NCBI GenBank assembly: GCA_022394775.1
Contig: JAGFCB010000287.1
Span: 1-33,754, forward strand
Origin: Candidatus Poribacteria bacterium
GTDB lineage: Bacteria > Poribacteria > WGA-4E > WGA-3G
DNA length: 33,754 bases
Direction: 5' to 3'
This document shows positions 24,388 to 32,970 of this stretch, one piece after another (within the stretch, counting starts at the first letter, position 1; every line of letters starts with the position of its first letter). Under the pieces are notes generated by a model that made no database searches, had not been told where the DNA came from, and saw only the letters and a program-made list of their open reading frames with translations. Made by a program: the position numbers and the translations under genes.

Positions 24388-24430
24388 TGCTATATCAGAA
24401 TCTTCGCGTGTTATCTCAAACTACATAGAA

Positions 24431-25291
24431 TTACATCCTCTGAAAAGTTAAACAGTAATGATGGAAATTATTAGTTGCATAAGTTGTTGGATACCCATAA
24501 ATACCTAATTTACCTTGTTCCTTACACCAAATCCTTTCTCCTTTCATCTTCCAAAGCCCCGTTTCAACTAATAAGAGACCCAGTTGCCACGCAATCGGAA
24601 CTAATGCCCCTCCATAATTGAGATTTTGTATAACGATTGTGAGATACCGTTTTGGCTTCAATACCCTATGGGCATCGGTAAATAGAGAAACTAACCGCTG
24701 TAGGTACTCCTCTACTTCTTCTATGTTTCCAATATCATCAGGACTGTCACTGTATACAAGAGATTCACCGCGTCCTTCTCTCTTTTTATGGCGAGTATCC
24801 TTATTCCCGCCTCTACTTTTATGGAGTGTATTCCAATAGGGTGGGGATGTGAAAATATAATGAAATGATTCGAGTGGTAACCGTTCTGTGTCTTTAATAA
24901 CTTCGAGAACGTTCCCAACAAATATTGGATGTGAGGTACGGGTCGCAGCAAACTCTGCAAATTGGACGTTGAGTTCAATCCCCGCAGAACACCTTCCCAT
25001 CGCCTCTGCAACTTCCATTGTGGTCCCTGATCCCAAAAACGGGTCAAGCACAGATTCACCCACTTTTGTAAAAAAACGAAGGTGATCTTCTACCAATTCA
25101 GCGGGAAACGTTGCTGGATGTAAGGATACTCTCTCTCTATCACACCCGCTACGGCTAAGTGTAAACCATGATTTTGAAAACTTGACCCATTCTTTACCTG
25201 TCAAGTTATTCAGAGTTTTCTTATTCGATTTTTTACTCGGATTAGATGTATCTGCCGTTTCTTGAAATAAATCCATCCGCATTTGTACCAT
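24431..25291 (-). CDS. DNA methyltransferase of a type II restriction-modification system
   Basis: This is a 286-residue S-adenosylmethionine-dependent DNA methyltransferase. The AdoMet motif DPFLGSGTT comes first and the catalytic motif TSPPYW later, the order of the beta class. SPPY-type motifs are typical of N4-cytosine methyltransferases, though N6-adenine cannot be ruled out. No target-recognition specificity can be read. The start at 25291 has AAGGAGACTT as ribosome site. The gene is followed by the nuclease frame. Its base composition is visibly more AT-rich than the flanking genes, consistent with transfer. Confidence 0.88.
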   Translation of the reverse strand: MVQMRMDLFQETADTSNPSKKSNKKTLNNLTGKEWVKFSKSWFTLSRSGCDRERVSLHPATFPAELVEDHLRFFTKVGESVLDPFLGSGTTMEVAEAMGRCSAGIELNVQFAEFAATRTSHPIFVGNVLEVIKDTERLPLESFHYIFTSPPYWNTLHKSRGGNKDTRHKKREGRGESLVYSDSPDDIGNIEEVEEYLQRLVSLFTDAHRVLKPKRYLTIVIQNLNYGGALVPIAWQLGLLLVETGLWKMKGERIWCKEQGKLGIYGYPTTYATNNFHHYCLTFQRM

Positions 25292-25655
25292 ACCAAGTCT
25301 CCTTGTTTAGCGATATGATACGCTCATTCACAAACTTTGAACGTTCTCGCTCCGATTTTCACGATAATATCTCCTTTTCAAGCGTGCAGCTTGCAGGAGG
25401 TGATAGTAGCGTGGACTATGCATTACATTCGGACGAAGGATCGGATAAAGCACACGTCGAGGACGCACACGCCTCCGTAAATCTACACAACACGTGTAAT
25501 CGTGTAACTGAAACAGTCTACCGACAGCCTTCGGGGGCAATAATCACACTAAGACTGGAACACACATCTGGTGATTTGGACTGATGATGGCTTTTGAATC
25601 ATCCATAACGCAACGTTCTTTCCCTTTAGTAGACAGTCTTTGACACCTTTACCCC
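25292..25655. other. Gap upstream of the methyltransferase, no supported gene
   Basis: This 364-base stretch contains ORFs on both strands (one in the + frame ending at 25584 and one at 25328-25540 on the minus strand) that match no family, show no ribosome site and lie largely on top of each other. From about 25370 to 25584 the GC content rises clearly. The palindrome CAAGCGTGCAGCTTG (25379-25393) lies here. The methyltransferase promoter must lie in this gap, but no clear -35/-10 pair is seen. It may hold an insertion-element remnant. Confidence 0.35.
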
Positions 25656-25877
25656 TTACCACGCACTTTGAAACGCCCTAATATGCTCAATTGCCGACTC
25701 CCGGAAACGCACATCACATTCTTTCGGAAACTGCCGGAGTGCTTCGTCAGCAAGGTTTTCGAGATCCATCAGTGAAATTGATTCGACAGCTAAATCCTGA
25801 TCGTTGACGGCTATCTGGTAAACCTTCTGCGCAAAGATCTGACTCTTCGATGGCTTGTGTTCTAAATCATAAAACAC
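25656..25877 (-). CDS. Small hypothetical protein
   Basis: This 73-residue protein starts with GTG at 25877 behind a GGAGG site nine bases upstream. A longer frame opens 15 codons earlier without one. The sequence is soluble and helical with acidic residues (ENLADEALRQFPKECD); no family is recognised. A near-consensus promoter lies just upstream, which together with the ribosome site argues that it is expressed. It lies between the XRE regulator and the methyltransferase on the same strand, so it may belong to the restriction-modification island. Confidence 0.5.
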   Translation of the reverse strand: MFYDLEHKPSKSQIFAQKVYQIAVNDQDLAVESISLMDLENLADEALRQFPKECDVRFRESAIEHIRAFQSAW

Positions 25878-25913
25878 ACTAAATGACCTCCATTTATCCG
25901 AAAATGATATACT

Positions 25914-25942
25914 ATTATACAATTTTTGACAGTAAATAGCAA
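25914..25942 (-). promoter_or_regulatory. Promoter for the small hypothetical protein
   Basis: On the minus strand TTGCTA (25942-25937) is followed after 17 bases by a perfect TATAAT (25919-25914). The small gene starts 36 bases downstream of the -10 box. Confidence 0.5.
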
Positions 25943-26278
25943 TAAATTAACCAAAAAATGATAATATATAACCTATAATTGGCGATAAATATCGGTAAAT
26001 TGATAATATTTAGAAAGAAATTGGAAGTATTTAGAAGGAAAAATCTACAATTTGAGACATATTGAGCCGTTCAGGGCAGCAATTGTGGTTCGCATAGATG
26101 GAATTGAGAGGGGTGGTGTGAGTAGTGCGGTACGATGACGGCAGTAACAACCCGCACACCGGTTCCAGATGGCAAATACCAGTCCCGTGTTTCGACGGAC
26201 GCGTTTTAGAGAGAAAACGAGTCCGATCTCAGGTAAAAAATGAGGGGAGTTGAGTCAGGAAGTTTTAAAGATAACCGT
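25923..26278. other. AT-rich gap with hairpin, no gene
   Basis: No supported gene lies in these 356 bases. The part at 25923-26050 is very AT-rich, with repeated TATTTAGAAR and GATAATAT words. The part at 26196-26225 is a hairpin: CGGACGCGTTTT pairs with AAAACGAGTCCG (11 of 12) around AGAGAG. It starts 54 bases past the XRE stop, so it may end that transcript. GTGCGG (26125) and CCGCAC (26152) form another short inverted pair. Confidence 0.5.
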
Positions 26279-26695
26279 CTATGAAATATCTTCTAACAAC
26301 GCAGTGAGTAGTTCTGCTGTTCGTGTAGTGGAAGGGACGGGGATAATGCGAAGTGCCTGTCCTAATTTGCGGTTCTTATCCACCCATTCGAGCCGCTCGC
26401 GCGCATCTGTATCACCAAAGTACGCAGCATTGAAGTCTTGAACCAAGATCTGTTGCATCTCCAAAGCAAGGGAGCCGGTTTTAATACCGAAATATTTTTC
26501 CAATGCAAGCAGATGTTTTTGACTCGGTTGTCTTCGACCAGTTTCCCAATGTTTTACTGTTTCAGCATCAACATTCATTTCATTAGCAAGTTCTTCTTGT
26601 GTAACTTGTACCACTTTTTCGCGCAAATAGCGCAAGAAATATGGATTAATGTCTGGTTGGGTATCTTGTGTGTTCCCTTGTGCACTGTTTTCCAC
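26279..26695 (-). CDS. XRE-family helix-turn-helix regulator
   Basis: This 138-residue protein has a classical Cro/C1-type HTH at residues about 28-62: TQEELANEMNVDAETVKHWE, followed by TGRRQPSQKHLLALEKYFG. The remaining C-terminal part (about 70 residues) is helical and unrecognised. The start is GTG at 26695 behind AGGAGACC. Being much larger than restriction-modification C proteins (about 80 residues), it is probably not a controller of the neighbouring system, though adjacency on the same strand makes a link possible. Confidence 0.85.
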   Translation of the reverse strand: MENSAQGNTQDTQPDINPYFLRYLREKVVQVTQEELANEMNVDAETVKHWETGRRQPSQKHLLALEKYFGIKTGSLALEMQQILVQDFNAAYFGDTDARERLEWVDKNRKLGQALRIIPVPSTTRTAELLTALLEDIS

Positions 26696-26723
26696 GGAGG
26701 TCTCCTATCAAATTTATAATTGC

Positions 26724-26844
26724 ATAGGACTTACGTACTACCTTTTAAAATTCTTGATAAGGGTGATTTCAGGATTTAAAGGGTGGAAGTTTCCACTTTT
26801 TGTGTCTAAATGTCCAATATTTCCTTAATTTGCGTAAGTCCTAT
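26724..26844. mobile_element. MITE-like 121-bp element with ATAGGACTTACG ends
   Basis: ATAGGACTTACG at 26724-26735 and its exact complement CGTAAGTCCTAT at 26833-26844 bracket 121 bp without an ORF. The interior contains a GGAAGTTTCC-type small palindrome (26787). It lies between the XRE gene and the first sulfatase gene. It resembles short non-autonomous insertion elements; copy number is unknown. Confidence 0.6.
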
Positions 26845-26883
26845 TTTGTTCTGTAATGGTGGTGGAACGCCTCTTTAGGAGTC

Positions 26884-28398
26884 TTATGCGCCCGAAGTCC
26901 GCGGCATCCACAACGGCTCTTTCCCCATTTCCGCGAACAATAACTTCATAACCAAATCTGCCTTCAAAGCCGCATGCTCAGCGGAATTCCACAGATTATT
27001 GATTTCTCCAGGATCTTCTTTCAGATCGAACAATTCTCCGTAGTCTTGGTTGTAATAAACGGTCAGTTTATAACGGTCATCAACGTAGGTTTTGACGTGT
27101 ACCGTTGTCGGTTCATGACGGTTTTCAACGATGATGTGGTCGCGTGCCTGTTCTGCTTGTCCTGACCAGACTGGCATCTGATCTACACCTGTCATCGAAC
27201 GTGGAATATCAGTACCGGTAGCACTCAAGAATGTGGGTGCTAAATCTACCAACGTCTGCAACGCTTCCGACTGTTTCCCTGCAGGTACAACTCCGGGATA
27301 TCGCGCGATGAACGGCACTCGGATGACATCCTCGTAATGGAACGCGCCTTTCGCGACGAGACCGTGCTGTCCGTAAAAGTGCCCGTGATCGGACGTGAAC
27401 ACAACCAGTGTATTGTCTGCAAGTCCCAGTTCGTCGAGTTTCGCCAAGATTTTCCCGATGTATTTGTCCATCAGCGTCACCATACCGTAATAGACGGCGA
27501 TGTCTTTGGCGAGTTCATCCCGATCCCGTAAATGTGAATTGAAACCGTGTACACCTTTCCCGCTTTCGCGCCAAGCCGAGAAATCAGGCTTTTGTTGTTG
27601 CGTTAATTGGAAGTGCAGCGGGTTGTTGTCATGTTCTCCTTCTGTTACAGAAGGCACCGTCAATTCTGCTGGGTCATACATCGTATCCCACGGTTCAGGG
27701 ACAAGATATTTCGGATGCGGATCGAAGAAACTTGCCCAAAGGAAGAAGTTCTCATCGTTCTGCTGATATGTCTCCATGAGTGCGTTCGTACGTTCCGCGA
27801 TCCATGTATCATAATGGTATTCTTCCGGGATGGGCCACTTTCGATATTGCCCGCGAGCATTCCCTGTCGGCGGTGCAAAATAGTCGCGCCAGTTGGCGCA
27901 ACCGTTCTCTTCCATCCAGATGGCATAATGCTGTCCGACGTGCGCTTCATCGGCATGATTGCGCGCCAGTTCAACGTGTTCAAACCCATAGAACGGTTCA
28001 TTGAAACTCCGCCAGAAATCCAAGTCTTGGAGAATCGGATAGGATTCGAGAGACGGGAATTCCTCAGTGCCGTGCAGGGGTTGGAAGTGTGCTTTTCCGA
28101 CAAGCGCAGTCCGATAGCCTGCATCCGTCAAATCTTCGCCGACGGTGTGCTCATCTTCAGAGAGTTTTGTGCCGAGAGACCAAGCACCGTGCTGGCTCGG
28201 GTACTTCCCTGTGATAATAGATGCACGCGTCGGCGTGCAAGTCGGATTCGGACAATAGGCTCTGTTGAACAATGTCCCTTGCTGTGCCAAGGTATCTAAG
28301 TGAGGAGTCTGAATTTCGGGATTGAGGCAGCCCAAGGTGTTCCAATGCTGCTGGTCGCTGGTGATGAGTAAGATATTAGGTCTGGTTTCGGTTCCCAT
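26884..28398 (-). CDS. Sulfatase 1 (formylglycine-dependent)
   Basis: This 504-residue sulfatase has the cysteine-type modification motif C54-T-P-T-R58, in which the cysteine is turned into formylglycine, followed by ASIITGKY. Metal-binding segments are TSDQQH near the start and FTSDHGHFYGQHG in the middle. The substrate cannot be told; this layout is shared by choline- and glycan-sulfatases. No signal peptide, so it is cytoplasmic. The ribosome site AAAGGAAAC precedes the start. It is divergently arranged to sulfatase 2 with a shared 173-base promoter region. Confidence 0.93.
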   Translation of the reverse strand: MGTETRPNILLITSDQQHWNTLGCLNPEIQTPHLDTLAQQGTLFNRAYCPNPTCTPTRASIITGKYPSQHGAWSLGTKLSEDEHTVGEDLTDAGYRTALVGKAHFQPLHGTEEFPSLESYPILQDLDFWRSFNEPFYGFEHVELARNHADEAHVGQHYAIWMEENGCANWRDYFAPPTGNARGQYRKWPIPEEYHYDTWIAERTNALMETYQQNDENFFLWASFFDPHPKYLVPEPWDTMYDPAELTVPSVTEGEHDNNPLHFQLTQQQKPDFSAWRESGKGVHGFNSHLRDRDELAKDIAVYYGMVTLMDKYIGKILAKLDELGLADNTLVVFTSDHGHFYGQHGLVAKGAFHYEDVIRVPFIARYPGVVPAGKQSEALQTLVDLAPTFLSATGTDIPRSMTGVDQMPVWSGQAEQARDHIIVENRHEPTTVHVKTYVDDRYKLTVYYNQDYGELFDLKEDPGEINNLWNSAEHAALKADLVMKLLFAEMGKEPLWMPRTSGA

Positions 28399-28433
28399 GC
28401 TGTTTCCTTTGTTGTGTATTTATTCATAAACTC

Positions 28434-28462
28434 AGCATAGCACCTTACAAAGAATAATTCAA
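28434..28462 (-). promoter_or_regulatory. Promoter for sulfatase 1
   Basis: On the minus strand TTGAAT (28462-28457), a 17-base spacer and TATGCT (28439-28434) form a sigma70-like promoter 36 bases from the sulfatase 1 start. Confidence 0.5.
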
Positions 28463-28497
28463 GAAGAATACTGTAGGAATAAACTCTACCTTTTCAC

Positions 28498-28526
28498 TTG
28501 ACAGTGTGTGCGAAAGGTGGTATCTT
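28498..28526 (+). promoter_or_regulatory. Promoter for sulfatase 2
   Basis: A consensus TTGACA (28498-28503), a 17-base spacer and TATCTT (28521-28526). The gene starts 46 bases downstream. It is back to back with the sulfatase 1 promoter, so the pair could be jointly regulated. Confidence 0.6.
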
Positions 28527-28571
28527 GGAAAAAATTAATACAGAAATTTATACCCAAAAACAGGAACGCCC

Positions 28572-29981
28572 ATGCTCCCAAACCAACAACCCAACCTCCT
28601 CATCATCATGTCCGACGAACACGCACCGATGTACAGCGGACCCTACGGACATCCCCTTGTCCAAACGCCACACATGGACAGACTCGCTGAAGACGGTGTT
28701 ACCTTCACGAACGCTTACTGCAATTCACCGCTCTGTATGCCGTCTCGGATGTCGTTTATGACGGGGCAGTATATCCACAAAATCGGTGCGTGGGACAACG
28801 CTGCACCACTGCGTCCGGATGCTGTTACATGGGCGCATAACCTACGCGCAGTCGGCTACGATGTCGTGCTTTCTGGGAAACAGCACTTCGGCGGTATGGA
28901 TCAACTCCACGGATTCCGCACGCAACTCGCCCGAGACTTACACGCAGAACGACAACACGGACTTACGGATTGGGATAACGGCACACCACCCGCACAGCGT
29001 CCATGGCAAGGACTGGCACAGGCACGTCCCGGAACAACTGTGGAGATTGAAGTCGATGACCTCGCAGAAGCAGAGGCTTTAGCCTATCTCCGGGACCCGG
29101 CACGGCAGGAGCAACCGTGGGCACTCAATGTGTCGTTTATCGCGCCCCATTTCCCGCTCATCGTACCACAACGGTTTTGGGACCTCTACCCGCTTGACGA
29201 GATTGATCTCCCCAACATTCCAGAGGGACACCTCGAAAACCAGCATCCCGTCTACCAACGGATGCGCCGCATGTTTGGGTGTGTTGACTTTCCAGAAGAA
29301 CTCGTGCGTCGTGGGAGAGCAGGCTATTATGGATTGATTACCTATCTCGACGAAAAGATTGGCAACTTACTCAAGACGCTTGAGGAAACCGGACAGTTGG
29401 AGAATACGATTGTCATCTATACCAGCGACCACGGCGAAATGAACGGCGAGCACGGCATGTGGCGGAAGTCGAATTTCTATGAAGCATCCGCTCGTGTCCC
29501 ACTACAAATTATGTTCCCTGACAGACTATCCGCAGGGAAGCGTATTGATAAAGTGGTTTCGCTCGTAGACCTGACAGCAACGCTCGTTGATACTGCGGGC
29601 GCGCAGTCCGGTCATCAGCTGGATGGAGACAGTCTACTGCCTTTGATACAGGGTGACGAAAACGATTGGAAAGATTTCGCGTTCTCCGAATACCTTGCCC
29701 ACGGTGTCGAACGTCCGATGGCGATGGTGCGGAAGGGACGGTATAAATTCAACTATAGCCTCGGCGATCCACCGGAACTTTATGACATCGCCGAAGATCC
29801 AGATGAATTTCGGAACCTCGCCAATGACGAGGCATATCAAACGATTTGCCAAGAACTTGAGGCGCGATTGTTAAGAGAGTGGGATCCAGTTGACATCGAA
29901 AAGCAAGTTCGCGCGAGTCAGAAAGCTCGCATGCTAATCGACCAAGTCACTGAAGGGCAATGGAGGAGACCTGCGGAGTAA
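28572..29981 (+). CDS. Sulfatase 2 (formylglycine-dependent)
   Basis: This 469-residue sulfatase has the classical motif C55-M-P-S-R59 followed by MSFMTGQY. Metal-ligand segments are IIMSDEH and YTSDHGEMNGEHG. A complete C-terminal half follows, including the ELYDIAEDPDEFRNLA segment common to this family. No signal peptide. A CAGGAACG site precedes the ATG. It differs from sulfatase 1 in the residue before the arginine (Ser against Thr) and in overall sequence, so the two are not recent duplicates. Confidence 0.93.
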   Translation: MLPNQQPNLLIIMSDEHAPMYSGPYGHPLVQTPHMDRLAEDGVTFTNAYCNSPLCMPSRMSFMTGQYIHKIGAWDNAAPLRPDAVTWAHNLRAVGYDVVLSGKQHFGGMDQLHGFRTQLARDLHAERQHGLTDWDNGTPPAQRPWQGLAQARPGTTVEIEVDDLAEAEALAYLRDPARQEQPWALNVSFIAPHFPLIVPQRFWDLYPLDEIDLPNIPEGHLENQHPVYQRMRRMFGCVDFPEELVRRGRAGYYGLITYLDEKIGNLLKTLEETGQLENTIVIYTSDHGEMNGEHGMWRKSNFYEASARVPLQIMFPDRLSAGKRIDKVVSLVDLTATLVDTAGAQSGHQLDGDSLLPLIQGDENDWKDFAFSEYLAHGVERPMAMVRKGRYKFNYSLGDPPELYDIAEDPDEFRNLANDEAYQTICQELEARLLREWDPVDIEKQVRASQKARMLIDQVTEGQWRRPAE

Positions 29982-29989
29982 GGGTTGCC

Positions 29990-30079
29990 AGTTATCGGTT
30001 AAGAGTCACTTTGTAACAATCTCCTCTGACCCAGCAGTGATTTTTTACATCAAAACCTCTTAACTGACAACCGATAACT
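29990..30079. terminator. Long imperfect hairpin between convergent genes
   Basis: AGTTATCGGTT (29990-30000) is perfectly inverted at 30069-30079, and TTAAGAG (29999-30005) at 30057-30063. TCACT/AGTGA lies inside. The structure sits exactly between the ends of sulfatase 2 and the 5'-nucleotidase, so a bidirectional terminator is likely; it may also be a dispersed repeat. Confidence 0.55.
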
Positions 30080-30081
30080 AT

Positions 30082-32970
30082 TTATTTCATGATGACCATC
30101 TTGCGAGTCGCTGATGATTCGGGAGTGCTCAATTGGTAGAAGTAGATGCCTGAAGCGAGTCGTTCACCCAAATCATTAAGACCATCCCAATAAGCAGCAC
30201 GTGACTTCCCGATGTAATACCCCGCCTGTTGGAACCCGAGATCCAAATGCCGGACGAGTTGTCCCGCAGCCGAATAGATACGAATCGTGACTTCCGCGTC
30301 ATTTGCTAACTGATACGGTAACCACGTTTCTGGATTGAATGGATTCGGATAATTCGCAAGTAGGACAGTCTGTTTCGGGATTAGATCAGCGGGTGTGAGT
30401 CGGAGTTCGCTGAACGCTCGGTGAATGTCTGCCGCGCTGATTTCGTGCTGAAGTGTGCGGATGAGACTACCGGTTGTATCGCGCACTTCGATCGTCAGCG
30501 TAGCACCGACAGAAACCACCGCTTGATGGCTGATGTCTGCCCAAGCGGCGTGGAAACCGTTGGCACCAACCGCTTCGGCAACTCTGGTGTGTCCGTTATA
30601 GACAGTGAGTGTTACGCCACTGATGCCTTCAAGCTGTGCCCGTAGGACAAATGCCCACGTCTTTGGAATTGATGGCTGCGTCGGAGCCGCTGCTGCCGGT
30701 GGAGTGTTTTGCCAAGCACTCCCCGTGAAACTGACAACCTTCGGCGCAGTAACGTTGACGATGTATCCCATCCCACCTTCAATTGAGAATCCATTACCAG
30801 TAGAATTTGCCGTAAATCCAATGAAATTTTGCGTATCAGCATCGAATTTTATAACCGTGGTCGCACCGCTCTTTTCCATGAAGGAACGTGCTGTGTAAGG
30901 TTCGTTTGGCATCAGCGGTAAACTAATCATGTTCAAACCTGAACTGAGTGCTATATCAAACGCGTTCGCGTCTGCCACTGGCGTAGCCATAATTAGACTG
31001 TCGGCACGGAATGCCAGGTTCTGAATGCGTTCATCGTTTTTAGGTTCAATATCTGCCATAGCAAACGGCACTTCAGAGAAATGCGCCGCGAGATATTCCG
31101 CGAGGGCATCTTGCTCTGTACCAGGATCAGTGAACGTCGCTTGTCCGCCGGACTGTTCCTCTGTCATCACTTCGGTAAGGTCAACACGGTGCGTATTCGG
31201 GAAATTAGCATACGGATAGCCATCTCCACCGTCAACAAGGAAAGTGATCGTGACCATTCGGAAAGTGCGATCTGCATCTCCCACGATTTTGCCATTCTGG
31301 GCAATTGTGTCTGTCGGATTTCCATCTGCGTCAATGATGACAAGCGACTGAACCCTTGAGCCTTCCGGCAGTGAAGTATCAAAACTGAACGCCATTCCTG
31401 CGATTTGCGGAAAACGTCCGGGAGTTGAACCACTACCGGAGGCAGCGACTGTGTGTTCGATAACTTCAAGCAACTCCGCTGCGCTTAGCGTTAAAAGCGT
31501 CAATCCGTTGTTGAATCGGAGTGTATTTTCGATGTCAATCTGTGAAATCTGACCCGCTGCTTTACTGACCAAGGCGTTTGCAGGGGGCGGCAGCAGTTCC
31601 CCATAAGCAGTTACCCCGATTGGGGCGCGGATGCCCCCGCCGTTTTTCAGAGAGGCAACCACGCTCGGATCGACGCGCTGTGCCGCCACAAGATTCGCAT
31701 CGGCGATTAAGTTACCGATGTTTGTCTCCTCTGTACGCACGGAACTACGATTACCATTCAGATAGACGCTTGTTTGCCCAAAGATGTTACCGTCTTTTTC
31801 AAGGACAACGTTCCGAATGGCTTCCGTAATTTCAACGACGCGTGCTGCTGGTTCGGCATTTCCGGTATCTGCAACACCTTGCGCGTCGGTTACAAAAGCA
31901 CCACTAATTGCAGCATCAATCGATTCGGTAATTAAGACCCCTGCTTCGTCAAAATCAACGACTAATCGCCCAACATACCGGTAATTCCCGTCTGTACCGA
32001 CAATCGCAATCGGTTCACCTGTTGCAGATTGGGTCAGGATTGGGTAGGGAAGGTCCGCAGTATCGCCGGGGTGAAGTCGATCGGTTTCATCGGCGAGAAG
32101 CGTGTTGGAACCGCCTGCGATGATAATATCAACATCTTTGACCTGTGTGGCGAGTGTCTCATCAAGGTTAATTTGTTGGAGGTGTCCGGCAAGAATAATT
32201 TTATTAATACCGGTGGCTGTCAGTGCATCAACGGATTCTTGGAGGATCGCTGCCAATGCCATCATGTCGTTTGGGTCTGCTGGTGCGATCCCGACGTTCC
32301 CGGGGACAGAGAGACTTCCGAGTAGCGGTGTTGTCACACCGATGACCCCGATCTTTTCACCCGAAGAAGTCGTGATAACCACGCTCTTCGTAATACTATT
32401 CGGAATTGTACTTGCTTCTTGCCCCGGATCAACGACGAGGGAGGCGAGGTTGCTGTCAGAACTAAAGTCTAAATTCGCGCTCAAAAATGGAAACGTTGTA
32501 CCGACATAGTCTCTATCTGGTGCGATCAATCCAGCGAGGATCCCAGGACCAGCGTCAAATTCGTGGTTACCGAGTGCACCTGCCATGAATCCCATTGCAT
32601 TGAGCATTAAAATGTCTGCGCGTCCTGAACCTTCGCGTCCCAATACCTCACGCAGGCTCCCGTTATTTGCAGCTGCAAAAAACGGACCAGGAATGTAGCT
32701 ATCTCCTGCACCGATGATAACTGTATCTTTAACTTCGACTTTGAGCGCGTTCAACACCGATGAGAAGCGAGGCGCGTTTTCGAGTGCCTCAATGCCACCC
32801 TCCATGTCTGCTGCATGGAGCAGTTGAAGTGTAGTTTTAGACAAGGGGGCCTCTTCGTTTTGGGAAAAGGCAGGCGTGAGAATACCTAACAGTAAAATTG
32901 AAATAATTATTTTTACAGTGTGGGCTTTCAGCCATATAACATTTGGAACGAAAGGTTCTTTATTCTCCAT
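30082..32970 (-). CDS. Secreted 5'-nucleotidase/metallophosphatase with FlgD-like C-terminal domain
   Basis: This 962-residue exported protein has a signal peptide at residues about 15-36. The metallophosphoesterase domain shows D55-M-E57 (HAADMEGG), GAGDSYIPGP and G134-NHEFD. The 5'-nucleotidase C-terminal domain follows (SSVRTEETNIGNLIADANL, NGGGIRAPI). The end is a beta-sandwich with NYPNPFNPETWLPYQL, GYYIGKSRAAYWDGLND and ASGIYFYQL, the FlgD/T9SS-type C-terminal domain used as anchor or sorting segment in many secreted proteins. Two active-site motifs deviate: DxH is DxE, and the GHxH motif reads GGSNT. The start at 32970 is set by AAGGAGT; the frame is open another 15 codons upstream. 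Confidence 0.88.
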   Translation of the reverse strand: MENKEPFVPNVIWLKAHTVKIIISILLLGILTPAFSQNEEAPLSKTTLQLLHAADMEGGIEALENAPRFSSVLNALKVEVKDTVIIGAGDSYIPGPFFAAANNGSLREVLGREGSGRADILMLNAMGFMAGALGNHEFDAGPGILAGLIAPDRDYVGTTFPFLSANLDFSSDSNLASLVVDPGQEASTIPNSITKSVVITTSSGEKIGVIGVTTPLLGSLSVPGNVGIAPADPNDMMALAAILQESVDALTATGINKIILAGHLQQINLDETLATQVKDVDIIIAGGSNTLLADETDRLHPGDTADLPYPILTQSATGEPIAIVGTDGNYRYVGRLVVDFDEAGVLITESIDAAISGAFVTDAQGVADTGNAEPAARVVEITEAIRNVVLEKDGNIFGQTSVYLNGNRSSVRTEETNIGNLIADANLVAAQRVDPSVVASLKNGGGIRAPIGVTAYGELLPPPANALVSKAAGQISQIDIENTLRFNNGLTLLTLSAAELLEVIEHTVAASGSGSTPGRFPQIAGMAFSFDTSLPEGSRVQSLVIIDADGNPTDTIAQNGKIVGDADRTFRMVTITFLVDGGDGYPYANFPNTHRVDLTEVMTEEQSGGQATFTDPGTEQDALAEYLAAHFSEVPFAMADIEPKNDERIQNLAFRADSLIMATPVADANAFDIALSSGLNMISLPLMPNEPYTARSFMEKSGATTVIKFDADTQNFIGFTANSTGNGFSIEGGMGYIVNVTAPKVVSFTGSAWQNTPPAAAAPTQPSIPKTWAFVLRAQLEGISGVTLTVYNGHTRVAEAVGANGFHAAWADISHQAVVSVGATLTIEVRDTTGSLIRTLQHEISAADIHRAFSELRLTPADLIPKQTVLLANYPNPFNPETWLPYQLANDAEVTIRIYSAAGQLVRHLDLGFQQAGYYIGKSRAAYWDGLNDLGERLASGIYFYQLSTPESSATRKMVIMK

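Noticed and set aside
3580..24423. Global TAG reassignment (pyrrolysine or amber recoding)
   Set aside because: TAG ends several intact genes in this window (for example at 252, 2381, 6272, 8493 and 9410), so reassignment is unlikely.
25246..25584. 112-residue plus-strand ORF
   Set aside because: It begins inside the methyltransferase gene on the other strand, has no ribosome site and matches no family.
26438..26719. Plus-strand ORF over the XRE regulator
   Set aside because: Antisense to the HTH gene, without ribosome site or homology.
27607..28299. 230-residue plus-strand ORF over sulfatase 1
   Set aside because: Entirely antisense to a clear sulfatase; a shadow frame.
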